From a virus: DNA of 28,498 nucleotides. The stretch is from IMG/VR virus record IMGVR_UViG_3300001533_002507, positions 1 through 28,498 of that record. One strand, given 5' to 3'. The notes under the pieces are model-generated. The model saw only the letters and a list, made by a program, of their open reading frames with translations. It was not told where the DNA came from and made no database searches. The translations under genes were made by a program, and so were the position numbers. Shown here in pieces: positions 15,601 through 20,528 of the stretch (position 1 is its first letter; every line of letters begins with the position of its first letter).

Positions 15601-15626
15601 TATCCGAGGGGATTAAGATGACCCAT
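12609..15626 (-). CDS. Family A DNA polymerase, Pol gamma-like, fused to an RlpA-like domain
   Basis: The 1005-residue product has a proofreading exonuclease: Exo I D147-C-E149, Exo II AHNVGFDRQ (202-210), Exo III Y324-xxx-D328. It also has a polymerase domain: motif A SSDYDGQE (621-628), motif B R675/K679/Y683 in ISRSIAKGCNYGMLYGSG, motif C SVHDSV (816-821). Motif wording is closest to mitochondrial Pol gamma (HNVSFDR, FNYGRIYGAG, SVHDEV); the Glu after HD is Ser here. After KIFRKA (871-876) a linker leads into a double-psi beta-barrel (about 912-1005) with E933, H944 and D970 at the spacing of RlpA lytic transglycosylases. The frame is open throughout. GTG 12983 could start the RlpA part alone. 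It is the last gene of the replication operon. Confidence 0.9.
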   Translation of the reverse strand: MGHLNPLGYSVLSPEMTKTVFGKEAVESYCLDRSEVNPIIDEMEKFGVEFPIKNPKSFTELPDFYLPGLEDSNVSRHFDKISKDLLRDKVKTLRNFADTDTLDIPDPSDIVYESGWVRYTWCDELCEWHVDVRGDKGLSGVDIAIFDCETFVKGTDFGHPILATAFSPGSYWIWMHESFVDPEIPYVPQLVPLGTTNSILIAHNVGFDRQRTEEAYYLEHDPFNPSKPFGNLWFDTLSAHINVSGLASDQRFWFRQSADMNRFESKTPPKWADKGSMNNLVDAYNFHCCPVVRMEKESKKTRNLFVVADSMSDFVPDREELVSYALRDVKVTHELYSILIVKYLQSNPSLTTLYGHFAQTSSILPVTPGWKDWVEGCEKIWSESVDRQDELLSGLAEQLLEDWKNDAIDVESDPWLSQLDWEANFSLKKNGQPKSVWYGIPMWYRKNAKNDRELGKIVLEPITTKSRLSHILLRLKWNGQPMVYDSSKGWTYLDVEKFEYVRVPHPNGEGLNVGGVLSKDYIDDFESGVLSSDLPQAQELIQLAVKVSYWTSVRSRVKEQLPLPSLDSDLTVVVPQTIPHNTATNRAGEHLWLTVPDPKPDKIGTEVKTRVQVSSPWTFVSSDYDGQESVVASIFADSEHKIAGSTQFGHSVLAGSKEDGTDMHTMTAKTIGISRSIAKGCNYGMLYGSGVKTLAATIRKGNKTISLKDAEEMGKTLIERKKGKKASDFSGNLIGGSDSFAYNEMSRIANSEIPRNPLSGTRMSTAFRPQNVGKDFFTMRNNWVIQSTGSAMLHAFLTAMEYLTQRYGVKARFCMSVHDSVLYMCRESDADVVAALYQVAHLWSWAWLRYNYGICEMPHANAWFSSIEIDKIFRKAATASTVTVSQTTPEPDGRAHTISSLVPVQLVAATQCGIASYYGRGDGFAGQITASGEVMRPSKMTTAHKRLPMGTRVRVTNRRSKKSVVVRVNDRGPYSGGRILDLSYGAFTRIGSPSSGLIPVCYTIL

Positions 15627-15647
15627 GAAGACCCATAGAGACCCAAG

Positions 15648-16295
15648 TTAGTAGTATATCACAGTCTCGTCCCGATCGCTGTAGTACACCGATGTGGTCT
15701 CGAGATTAGTCCCATCTAAGATGTGGACATTCCTGTGGTGGTATGGTATCCCGTAGTGCCCGAAGAAATACTGGTATGCCGGATGAATCATGTGTTTTGA
15801 TAAGTCCTCATCCCTGTACCAGGAGTAACCCGGACCAAAGATAACTGTATCCCTTGTTACATTTTGCCCGCTGTGGGGGTAGTAGGCATGAGCGAGCCTA
15901 AAGTTGCCGGGAAGTTCGAGACTAAGAGGTGCGCTGGAGAGCATAGAAATGTAGTGTAGTCTTTCCGACATCTCTAGGGATTTTAAGCACTCCAGGGTAT
16001 GGAGTAGCTCTTTTTTCTTTATCTTTTTCTCTGGCATTATGAGACTCTTTAACACATAATTTTCGTTATTTCCCAGTATAAGAGTCCCTCTTCCTCCTTC
16101 TATAAGGTTTGATACCATTCGAAGGATTTTAAGAGGAGAGCTGGGCTTATGTCTTTTGAAAAACGGTTTGTGGTGTAGTATGTCTCCCAATAAAACGTGG
16201 TGATACTTCTTGTTCTTGTCTCTGTCCAAAATGCCTTGCAGGAGCCTGTACCTGCCGTGCAGGTCTCCTACAAAGGCATAAGGACCTTCAGTCAC
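15648..16295 (-). CDS. Calcineurin-like metallophosphoesterase
   Basis: The 215-residue product contains the metal-binding motifs of the PP2A-like phosphoesterase fold in order: GDLHGR (D11, H13), LLGD (D38), GNNEN (N76/N77 in place of GNHE), LAHAYYPH and FFGHYG. Phage members of this fold include Ser/Thr/Tyr phosphatases such as lambda NinI; the substrate here is unknown. I chose GTG 16295 as the start because it overlaps the upstream stop codon in a GTGA junction, which implies translational coupling; an earlier GTG at 16325 is possible. The polymerase gene follows after 21 nt. The C-terminus (TSVYYSDRDETVIYY) is rich in Tyr and Asp. Confidence 0.8.
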   Translation of the reverse strand: MTEGPYAFVGDLHGRYRLLQGILDRDKNKKYHHVLLGDILHHKPFFKRHKPSSPLKILRMVSNLIEGGRGTLILGNNENYVLKSLIMPEKKIKKKELLHTLECLKSLEMSERLHYISMLSSAPLSLELPGNFRLAHAYYPHSGQNVTRDTVIFGPGYSWYRDEDLSKHMIHPAYQYFFGHYGIPYHHRNVHILDGTNLETTSVYYSDRDETVIYY

Positions 16296-16405
16296 ACCTC
16301 GTACATTCTCGCTTCCGGAGCCCACGGATTTTCCTCTAAGTACTTCTTAAATGCCATTGTAGGACAGTGATCGGGGCAGAACAAGGTTTTGAGAATGCGT
16401 AGCAT
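16292..16405 (-). CDS. Small hypothetical protein, 37 aa
   Basis: The frame runs from ATG 16405 to TGA 16292 and ends LEENPWAPEARMYEV. It overlaps the phosphoesterase start by 4 nt and begins 5 nt after the preceding small gene stops. This tight packing in a single operon is the main reason to call it. CPDHCP is a possible metal-binding pair of Cys. No family is known. Confidence 0.5.
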   Translation of the reverse strand: MLRILKTLFCPDHCPTMAFKKYLEENPWAPEARMYEV

Positions 16406-16410
16406 GAGAA

Positions 16411-16566
16411 TTAGTACAATGTGCACTGAGTAGAGCTTAGTACGGTAAACGAGTTTTGACCGCAAATATCTTGAGCCCACCATATTGCGTAGTGACCGGG
16501 AAAGTCGGCGATTATGTGTAGCACACGATACAGCTTATTGTTAGAAGTTACGATTCGGCCACGCAT
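16411..16566 (-). CDS. Small hypothetical protein, 51 aa
   Basis: From ATG 16566 the product begins MRGRIVTSNNKLYRVLHIIA and contains GHYAIWWAQDICGQ, which reads like a compact beta domain. It overlaps the end of the coiled-coil gene by 26 nt and is followed closely by the 37-residue gene. A longer form from 16617 is possible but would overlap more. Function unknown. Confidence 0.5.
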   Translation of the reverse strand: MRGRIVTSNNKLYRVLHIIADFPGHYAIWWAQDICGQNSFTVLSSTQCTLY

Positions 16567-16972
16567 GCTCGTACTGATAGGGTGCTCGGGAGGGGGGGTA
16601 AAAGAAAAAGTCAGCAAGTTCTATCTGACTCAGTAGCACTGAGCTCAGGGCGGCCATACCTAGTCCCATCCAGATAAATCTGTTGGTTCGACTGAAGTTA
16701 TCCGAAAGAGCTTTAATCTCTCCCTTAAGCTCTGTCTTAGTCTTTTCAATAGTTCTCAGTGAATCACTGCTGTCTTCAGCAGCTTTTTCAATCCTCTCGT
16801 CATGTCTGATCAGAATCTGAGAGATATTGTTGTTAGACTCTGATATCTTTTCTACAGCCTGCTCTAGCTTAGTGAGCATTTGCTTGCTTACCTCGTCGTA
16901 AGCAGATAATCTCTCTTCGAGAAGAGATACCCTTGTCTTAAAGGGTACCTCTTGAGAACCAAAAACAGACAT
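16541..16972 (-). CDS. Coiled-coil protein with a C-terminal membrane segment, 143 aa
   Basis: From ATG 16972 the product is MSVFGSQEVPFKTRVSLLEE..., a long coiled coil (about residues 12-98, heptads such as LEQAVEKISESNNNISQIL). One membrane segment follows (RFIWMGLGMAALSSVLLSQI), then a short tail. This matches the general build of XhlA-like or DUF-type phage membrane proteins, which are sometimes holin partners. A lysis role is a guess. The TTG at 17002 would add ten residues, but the ATG has better spacing to the GTTGAAAG motif (42 nt). It lies in the minus-strand operon after hli. Confidence 0.65.
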   Translation of the reverse strand: MSVFGSQEVPFKTRVSLLEERLSAYDEVSKQMLTKLEQAVEKISESNNNISQILIRHDERIEKAAEDSSDSLRTIEKTKTELKGEIKALSDNFSRTNRFIWMGLGMAALSSVLLSQIELADFFFYPPSRAPYQYEHAWPNRNF

Positions 16973-17006
16973 GGTGAGATCTAATTGAAAAAGTATTTCC
17001 AATTAG

Positions 17007-17014
17007 CTTTCAAC
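17007..17014 (-). promoter_or_regulatory. GTTGAAAG-type motif before the coiled-coil gene
   Basis: The minus strand reads TAGTTGAAAGCTAATTGG. It overlaps the TAG stop of hli at 17014-17016 and lies 42 nt before ATG 16972. Confidence 0.6.
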
Positions 17015-17127
17015 TACCAAAGGCCCGGAATTACCTGGCCAGTGACGGCATATGCACCGAGAGCTGCGATGAGGCCTAGTAGGGCTAGGCGTGAGTTCCA
17101 GAGTTCTACTGATTCGGGTGAGGGCAT
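17014..17127 (-). CDS. hli: High-light-inducible protein (Hli/small Cab-like)
   Basis: A 37-residue protein from ATG 17127: MPSPESVELWNSRLALLGLI, then AALGAYAVTGQVIPGLW. It has the chlorophyll-binding helix signature ExxNxRxA (E8, N11, R13) followed by the Gly/Ala-rich helix and TGQ typical of Hlips. It is close to the minimum size for the family. In cyanobacteria Hlips bind chlorophyll and carotenoid and protect photosystems and chlorophyll-binding proteins. Many cyanophages carry hli to keep photosynthesis working during infection. The gene lies between two GTTGAAAG motifs in the minus-strand operon. It is the clearest single sign of a cyanobacterial host. Confidence 0.88.
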   Translation of the reverse strand: MPSPESVELWNSRLALLGLIAALGAYAVTGQVIPGLW

Positions 17128-17169
17128 AGCGGTAAGGGGTAGGGTTAGCTAAGATTTAAAATCTTCTTA

Positions 17170-17268
17170 CTATCCTTTCAACGATTTTAGAGAATGCACG
17201 TATTCTTTCTTTTTCTTCTCCTGTTGTTTTTTCTTGGAGCAGTGGTAGATGATGAACGTAGGTTCCAT
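17170..17268 (-). CDS. Small basic peptide, 32 aa
   Basis: ATG 17268 lies exactly 33 nt after the first base of a GTTGAAAG motif, with no Shine-Dalgarno sequence. The product is MEPTFIIYHCSKKKQQEKKK followed by EYVHSLKSLKG, lysine-rich in the middle. The next motif copy (17175-17182) is inside its last codons. Short and unproven, but the motif spacing supports it. Confidence 0.4.
   Translation of the reverse strand: MEPTFIIYHCSKKKQQEKKKKEYVHSLKSLKG
17175..17182 (-). promoter_or_regulatory. GTTGAAAG-type motif upstream of hli
   Basis: The minus strand reads TCGTTGAAAGGATAGTAAG. Its first G is 55 nt before the hli ATG, longer than usual. It may simply be the coding sequence of the small peptide gene. 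Confidence 0.4.
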
Positions 17269-17293
17269 TAGAACAAAAGGTAATTACAATTAG

Positions 17294-17301
17294 CTTTCAA
17301 C
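17294..17301 (-). promoter_or_regulatory. GTTGAAAG-type motif before the 32-aa gene
   Basis: The minus strand reads CTGTTGAAAGCTAATTGT, 33 nt before ATG 17268. It lies just downstream of the tRNA-like remnant. Confidence 0.6.
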
Positions 17302-17307
17302 AGTGGA

Positions 17308-17360
17308 TAGGGACACTGTGATTCGAACCCAGACCTGTTCTGCCATTGAACTATGCCCCC
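17308..17360 (-). pseudogene. tRNA-like remnant lacking the anticodon arm
   Basis: On the minus strand the order is: acceptor GGGGGCA, TA, D-arm GTTC-AATGGCA-GAAC, a 4-nt linker AGGT, T-arm CTGGG-TTCGAAT-CACAG (one mismatch), acceptor TGTCCCT (two G-T pairs). All parts of a tRNA are present except the anticodon stem-loop and variable loop. It cannot decode. Its 5' part overlaps the stop codon of the Phd-like gene. It may be a deleted tRNA or a tRNA-like 3' structure. Confidence 0.65.
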
Positions 17361-17500
17361 ACAGGTACCATCACTGCTCTGTGCCCGGAGTCCTCGTCGT
17401 AAATCCCAACAACTTCTCCCTGCTCAACCCTATCAAAGAGCTCGTCCCAGTTTTCCTGCCAGTATTCGACAGAGTAGAACTCGATTTCTTCTTTGTCCAT
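17351..17500 (-). CDS. Small Phd/YefM-antitoxin-like protein, 49 aa
   Basis: From ATG 17500: MDKEEIEFYSVEYWQENWDE, then LFDRVEQGEVVGIYDEDSGHRAVMVPVGA. The pattern 'xxELxxRVExGExVxIxxxxGxxxAVMVP' resembles the N-terminal DNA-binding part of Phd/YefM antitoxins. No toxin gene of the Doc or RelE type is seen beside it. It might be an orphan antitoxin, an anti-defence protein or a small regulator. Its TAG stop is part of the tRNA-like sequence. It follows the SpeD gene by 24 nt. Confidence 0.55.
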   Translation of the reverse strand: MDKEEIEFYSVEYWQENWDELFDRVEQGEVVGIYDEDSGHRAVMVPVGA

Positions 17501-17524
17501 GGAAGTGATGGTGTATTGCCATCG

Positions 17525-17854
17525 TCATCTTAGCACATCTTGGCAGGTTGTGCGGCTGGCGGAGAAAAACTCGATCAAGGAGGATACGATGTTGTCGGTA
17601 TCCACATCGCCGCAGGTAAAGATGTCCACAGCCGCGCTCTGGTACTCTGGCCAGGTGTGGACAGAGAAATGTGAAGTGGTGAGGAGAGAGATTAAGGTGT
17701 ATCCTTGTGGCTGAAACTGATACTCCATGGTATCGACCACCTCGGCCCCCGAGGCAGCCAGTACGAGGCAGATGTGGTCCCTGAACTCTTTAACGGTCCT
17801 GAGACGCCCGACATTAGCGCAGTCGTATAGATTTAACAGGACATGATGTCCCAT
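17525..17854 (-). CDS. speD: S-adenosylmethionine decarboxylase-like pyruvoyl enzyme (SpeD family)
   Basis: The 109-residue product has the bacterial SpeD core: MGHHVLLNLYDC at the N-terminus, FQPQGYTLISLLTTSHFSVH, TWPEYQSAAVDIFTCGD. S61, H66 and C81 match the T. maritima residues S63 (pyruvoyl precursor), H68 and C83 in spacing. The residue before the cleavage serine, usually Glu, is Thr60. SpeD makes decarboxylated AdoMet for spermidine synthesis; some SpeD relatives decarboxylate arginine or ornithine instead, so the substrate is open. I chose ATG 17854, directly after the upstream TAG (TAGCATG). No partner SpeE is visible in the window. Confidence 0.85.
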   Translation of the reverse strand: MGHHVLLNLYDCANVGRLRTVKEFRDHICLVLAASGAEVVDTMEYQFQPQGYTLISLLTTSHFSVHTWPEYQSAAVDIFTCGDVDTDNIVSSLIEFFSASRTTCQDVLR

Positions 17855-17855
17855 G

Positions 17856-18683
17856 CTAAGTGTTGGGTTCAAGATTAGCAGCTAAGTAGACTTCAGTAAC
17901 CGAAGGATACCTACTTGCTTTCACCTTTTTGTAGGAGTAGTAGTGCGGACGGAACAAACTGCCATCGAATTGGTCTGTTAGCTCTGACGTCTTTCTGCCC
18001 CACTTTTCATAGAGCGAACTTACACAGATTTTATAGCCCATCTGTGCGAGCTCGGTTAAATCTTTTAAAAGGTGTTCGAATTTCTTTTTTGTCCAAAAGT
18101 AGCCGCAGCCATACGATGCGAATTGACTCGGGATATGAAAATATATGACAGAATTGTCTCCCAGGTCTGAGGTGGGAAAATTGTAAATACTCCGCTTCCT
18201 GTACTTAATGTTCTTATCCTTATGGAGGTCAGACCAGGACTTTATGGCTTCGTAATCCGGAGTAGTTGGATTGTGCTCGCCAATAACCTTCCATTTATCA
18301 TAATGAACATTAAAACTGCTCATTGCTAATATACAATAGTACCTAGACATGTCTTCCCAAGTATTTAACTGCTTGGGACGAGAATAATTATTATATGATG
18401 ATAACCAAGAACATCTTGTTTTCCAGTCTAAACCATTATCGAAGGTATTTTCCCACATATCCTTTATATATCCAAAAGCGGGAGGTACAGTTAGAAACTT
18501 ATGCAGCTCAAGGTGGTATCTCTCGGTAGAGCAGAAGATCAAGTTGTCCGATCCACTCGCATAGGGTAAATCTCCTGATCCCACGTCGAGGGTAAGGATA
18601 TTCATCTCAGAAAGAGAGCCAAAATCGGACAAAAATTGACCATGAGTCCTCGTACTTCGCCCGGGGCACAGTAATACGGTCAC
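17856..18683 (-). CDS. Hypothetical protein, possible Dam-like methyltransferase relative
   Basis: The 275-residue frame starts at GTG 18683, overlapping the upstream stop by 4 nt (GTGA). The C-terminal half has the spacing of D12-class adenine methyltransferases: SVIYFHIPSQFASYGCGYFW (where DPPY would be), then FEHLLKDLTELAQMGYKICV with SS, a strand-helix-strand order. The key DPPY is replaced by HIPS and no AdoMet-binding FxGxG is seen at the N-terminus. It is either a divergent or inactive relative, or unrelated. Tyr, Trp and Lys are unusually frequent. It is directly upstream of speD. Confidence 0.6.
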   Translation of the reverse strand: MTVLLCPGRSTRTHGQFLSDFGSLSEMNILTLDVGSGDLPYASGSDNLIFCSTERYHLELHKFLTVPPAFGYIKDMWENTFDNGLDWKTRCSWLSSYNNYSRPKQLNTWEDMSRYYCILAMSSFNVHYDKWKVIGEHNPTTPDYEAIKSWSDLHKDKNIKYRKRSIYNFPTSDLGDNSVIYFHIPSQFASYGCGYFWTKKKFEHLLKDLTELAQMGYKICVSSLYEKWGRKTSELTDQFDGSLFRPHYYSYKKVKASRYPSVTEVYLAANLEPNT

Positions 18684-19075
18684 TTTGTCTTAAATTTCCT
18701 CCAATTTTTGCCAGTATAGTAGCATATGAGCTCGTTTGAGAATATCCTTACTGTCCCGGGCTTAATCCCCAACCATCTCTTCTTATTTCCCTCTTCAAAC
18801 ATTCTTTTTAATTTATATTCCATATCTTCCCCCGAAGAAGCCACACATTTCTCTACTTTTTTGAGTATTTCTATCATATCACTGTTTTTTATCTTAACAA
18901 ACAACAAAGAGCTAGAGAATTCTAGAAAACTTCTCTTTTTAAAGGACAAATTTATGTAAGATGACGGGTCTAGGTTCGAATATAGCTCGAGTTCGTTCAA
19001 TTTCACTTCAAAGTACTCGTCCGAGCTAACACGGTGTCGTATAATGCGGGAAGAGGAACCCTCTAATGTACTCAT
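18680..19075 (-). CDS. Hypothetical protein, 131 aa
   Basis: From ATG 19075 (alternative 19081) the product begins MSTLEGSSSRIIRHRVSSDE and is rich in Lys and Ser, with a helical stretch around MIEILKKVEKCVASSGEDME. It overlaps the end of the bilin reductase by about 50 nt and ends in a GTGA overlap with the next gene, so it is part of the same operon. The start is uncertain because of the long overlap. No family is recognised. Confidence 0.55.
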   Translation of the reverse strand: MSTLEGSSSRIIRHRVSSDEYFEVKLNELELYSNLDPSSYINLSFKKRSFLEFSSSLLFVKIKNSDMIEILKKVEKCVASSGEDMEYKLKRMFEEGNKKRWLGIKPGTVRIFSNELICYYTGKNWRKFKTK

Positions 19076-19664
19076 TTGCAAAACCCGGCCCGAAGTACGA
19101 CTTCAGTATACCATGGGCCGGATCGTTATCGGCCATATACCGGTCAAAACCGGAAAATCGGTCGGGATTTGGGGCTGTGGACACGGGCATACCAGACAAA
19201 GCGGCGATATAAGCCGATACGCGCCTTTTACAATCTGTTACATAGTCGTTATAGAAGTTTTCTTTGTCCTTTTTGTGCCAAAGTTTACCAGAAAAGTACG
19301 TATCTAGGTCATAGTGTTTAGAATTCTCTACTATTCTGTCAGGTTCAGAGCTAAAAACCTCATTTACAAAGTCATGTTCGCCGTTTGTAGGGTGAAAATC
19401 AGTAGCACCAAAGTATCCCTTGGCCGTCATGATGTATTCAGAGCCAAAAATGGGGAAAATAGACTCTGTGCAAGGGTAAATAAGTGAGGTTTCGGCAAAA
19501 AACTTCCCTGGAACGTCGAGAATACACGTTCTCGCATATAAAATCCCCCTACTTCTGTCTTCAGACCACATTGACCGAAGAAGAGCAGGTTCTTTATAGC
19601 GAAGTTTGCTTGACCAGCTAAACCCCGTGGTGTTTTCTAGCCAGTTTTCTCTCTTAAAGGCCAT
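19026..19664 (-). CDS. Ferredoxin-dependent bilin reductase (HY2/PcyA/PebS family)
   Basis: The 212-residue product has the family hallmarks: FPIFGSEYIM (E76), FGATDFHP (D89, the central Asp that protonates the bilin), FDRYMADNDPAHG (D174) and the closing YFGPGFANEYIRGFLFP. Members reduce biliverdin IX-alpha to phycobilins with electrons from ferredoxin. Phages are known to carry PebS, PcyA and PcyX forms. The His found in PcyA (H88 there) is not evident at the matching place, so I cannot tell which bilin is made. At 212 residues it is short for the family. It begins 5 nt after a small gene and is the only bilin gene in the window; no heme oxygenase is seen. Confidence 0.85.
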   Translation of the reverse strand: MAFKRENWLENTTGFSWSSKLRYKEPALLRSMWSEDRSRGILYARTCILDVPGKFFAETSLIYPCTESIFPIFGSEYIMTAKGYFGATDFHPTNGEHDFVNEVFSSEPDRIVENSKHYDLDTYFSGKLWHKKDKENFYNDYVTDCKRRVSAYIAALSGMPVSTAPNPDRFSGFDRYMADNDPAHGILKSYFGPGFANEYIRGFLFPHYTTPC

Positions 19665-19669
19665 AATCT

Positions 19670-19786
19670 TTAAATCTTACCATACAATCTGCGAAATCTG
19701 GACCAACGAGTTATACTAGGTGTTATTCCCAGGCTCTTGCAGACCTCAAGATAGCTGTGGAATTCATACCATGGGGTCGATTCCAT
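19670..19786 (-). CDS. Small hypothetical protein, 38 aa
   Basis: From ATG 19786 the product is MESTPWYEFHSYLEVCKSLG, then ITPSITRWSRFRRLYGKI. It looks like a small helical protein with a basic C-terminus. It overlaps the previous gene by 23 nt and ends 5 nt before the bilin reductase. Real coding is likely from the composition and packing. Confidence 0.55.
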   Translation of the reverse strand: MESTPWYEFHSYLEVCKSLGITPSITRWSRFRRLYGKI

Positions 19787-20012
19787 CTCTGATTGACTTA
19801 GACATTTTGTAGAATTTACCTGGAACATGGCCTCTTTTCATCATAAAGGTGTCGTAACGCAGTCTAATAAGCAATCGCTGCTTCATCAGGAACATTTGAA
19901 CAAAAATCCACGGACTTTTTACCAGTTTTAGGTATAAATACTCAGAAACATTGGGGTCTACAGATACCATGTAAAGGAGTATGAGTAGTGGAAGCAGGTA
20001 AAGGTAGTCCAT
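19764..20012 (-). CDS. Small membrane protein, 82 aa
   Basis: From ATG 20012 the product has one N-terminal membrane segment (MDYLYLLPLLILLYMVSV) and a basic soluble part with FVQMFLMKQRLLIRLRYDTF and HVPGKFYKMSK. ATG 20027 is also in frame, but ATG 20012 lies 31 nt from the GTTGAAAG motif, near the usual spacing. It follows the nuclease gene. Family unknown. Confidence 0.55.
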   Translation of the reverse strand: MDYLYLLPLLILLYMVSVDPNVSEYLYLKLVKSPWIFVQMFLMKQRLLIRLRYDTFMMKRGHVPGKFYKMSKSIRDGIDPMV

Positions 20013-20027
20013 GGCGGGATAAAACAT

Positions 20028-20528
20028 CTACTCTGCTTTCAACAGCAGTTCTTGTATGTCTCTTAACTGATGTTTTGGGACAAAATACGCAGGTCTTCCT
20101 CCCGCCGGGTCGGCCCAAAATTCCTGTTTCATCATGTCACCCGCTACACACCAGCCGTGAATAAATACTTTTCCCTGCTCTATGGTAACGAGGACGAGAT
20201 TTTTTCTAGGATCCTCGTCTTTTTGAATAATTAGATCGTACTTATGCTTGCTCCTGGTCTTTACCTCGACATTCCCAGGCAAATCGCAGCTCCCTCGCTT
20301 AGGGGTTTTGTCCTTAAACAACTGATCTTTATAACCCATAAACGATGCTACTGCCACTTCTCCCATAGTTCCAAGCTCATGCATCTTTAAGGCTTTTTCG
20401 CCATACGCAGGAGCTCTATTCCTGCCCCTGTACCTTCTTGCTTCGTTTACGCTTTGGCGCCTCCGGGCTTCTTCCTGAGCTAGTTTTAGGAGTTCTGGAG
20501 ATAGATGTACCCTTACCGGTGTTGGCAT
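20028..20528 (-). CDS. PD-(D/E)XK superfamily nuclease
   Basis: The 166-residue product (from ATG 20528) has the fold's active-site layout: E57 in LGTMGEVAVASFMG, D82 in CDLPG, then E88-V-K90 in NVEVKTRSK, followed by LIIQKDED and VFIHGW strands. This pattern fits phage restriction-endonuclease-like or junction-type nucleases. The N-terminus VHLSPELLKLAQEEARRR also looks real, so the gene overlaps the 3' end of the topoisomerase gene by 113 nt in another frame. A start at 20561 is possible. It may process DNA during replication or recombination, or degrade host DNA; the substrate is unknown. Confidence 0.75.
   Translation of the reverse strand: MPTPVRVHLSPELLKLAQEEARRRQSVNEARRYRGRNRAPAYGEKALKMHELGTMGEVAVASFMGYKDQLFKDKTPKRGSCDLPGNVEVKTRSKHKYDLIIQKDEDPRKNLVLVTIEQGKVFIHGWCVAGDMMKQEFWADPAGGRPAYFVPKHQLRDIQELLLKAE
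20036..20043 (-). promoter_or_regulatory. GTTGAAAG-type motif before the 82-aa membrane gene
   Basis: The minus strand reads CTGTTGAAAGCAGAGTAG, which also encodes the last residues (LLKAE) of the nuclease. It lies 31 nt before ATG 20012. It lacks the CTAAT tail of the strongest copies. Confidence 0.4.
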
